Below, piece after piece: positions 63,917-64,000 of a stretch of DNA of 64,000 nt (positions within the stretch are counted from its first letter, which is position 1; each line of letters opens with the position of its first letter). Below the pieces are notes generated by a model. That model worked only from the letters and a program-made list of their open reading frames with translations, searched no databases and had not been told where the DNA came from. The stretch is from Mesorhizobium sp. M1D.F.Ca.ET.043.01.1.1 (GTDB taxonomy: Bacteria; Pseudomonadota; Alphaproteobacteria; Rhizobiales; Rhizobiaceae), in NCBI RefSeq assembly GCF_003952385.1, contig NZ_CP034444.1, positions 6,027,001 to 6,091,000 of the forward strand, read 5' to 3'. Position numbers and translations under genes: made by a program.

Positions 63917-64000
63917 ACGACAGTTCAGGCACCCTCGTCGCGCCGAAGCCCAAGGGTATCATCGACCCCAACACCGGCAGGCCGGTGGGGGAGGACGATC
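63907..64000 (+). CDS. nuoB: NADH-quinone oxidoreductase subunit B, N-terminal fragment (cut by window end)
   Basis: Only 31 codons are in the window, beginning [20 protein letters not shown] at ATG 63907 inside the end of nuoA. The N-terminus is typical of alphaproteobacterial NuoB, which carries the N2 iron-sulfur cluster further downstream. Assignment rests on this segment and on the conserved nuoA-nuoB order. Confidence 0.85.
   Translation, partial: MGLNDSSGTLVAPKPKGIIDPNTGRPVGEDD

Overview
The window is high-GC chromosomal DNA from an alphaproteobacterium of the order Hyphomicrobiales, most likely Mesorhizobium or a close relative. This rests on the aerobic (CobG/CobN-type) cobalamin operon behind a B12 riboswitch, an ilvI-ilvH block with a short BCAA leader peptide, a BA14K-family protein, an Lrp-regulated ACC deaminase, tandem kup genes, and several palindromic repeats of the kind scattered through rhizobial genomes. 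The assignment is by family recognition, not by database search. No phage, insertion sequence, CRISPR array, replication origin or symbiosis (nod/nif) gene was seen.

Layout. 1-5.2 kb: 3' end of miaA, a diguanylate cyclase, a HerA-like ATPase (minus strand), and a small XRE-cupin regulator / hypothetical / GNAT operon. 5.2-7.9 kb: a LysR regulator divergent from a two-gene oxygenase operon that looks like TmpA/TmpB (trimethylaminoethylphosphonate catabolism) rather than carnitine metabolism. 7.9-9.8 kb: a poorly resolved 700-bp stretch, then a PcfJ-domain protein. 9.8-15.2 kb: a SnoaL-FMO fusion monooxygenase, the ilv leader/attenuator, ilvI, ilvH and a LysE exporter. 15.2-24.1 kb: an RND efflux pair, a Co-type nitrile hydratase operon, a RecD-like helicase, a SpoIIAA-like protein and pdxJ. 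24.2-28.2 kb: two tandem kup potassium transporters. 28.2-33.7 kb: small redox/detoxification units, each paired with its own regulator (HxlR, MarR, TetR) and visible palindromic operators. 33.7-38.2 kb: ilvC, PilZ, BA14K, an EEP-family hydrolase and a Nudix protein, with repeats between them. 38.2-44.6 kb: acdS/acdR, a MacAB-like export operon (adaptor, ATPase and permease as three proteins), and a PhzF protein. 44.7-46.1 kb: tRNA-Lys(CTT) and a less GC-rich 2-hydroxyacid dehydrogenase. 46.1-62 kb: the cobalamin operon on the minus strand (riboswitch, DUF1636, cobW, cobN, cobG, cobH, cobI, cobJ, cobL, cobE, cobM, cobA, cobB, cobV/cobS, cobT), with cobK embedded in the opposite orientation. 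62-64 kb: a YcaQ-family protein and the start of the nuo operon (nuoA, start of nuoB).

The cob cluster covers most of the corrin ring pathway plus the chelatase large subunit and part of the nucleotide loop assembly. cobF, cobO, cobP, cobQ, cobC and cobD are not here and must be elsewhere if the pathway is complete. ilvI, ilvH and ilvC supply the first two steps of branched-chain amino acid synthesis from two separate loci. The most unusual points are a 179-bp inverted-repeat element lying in frame inside cobG, two two-hairpin repeat elements whose stems covary around a shared core, the antisense placement of cobK with start codons sharing a CATG, the probable TmpAB pair, a Rieske-like protein lacking one iron ligand, and a series of clear palindromic operators.
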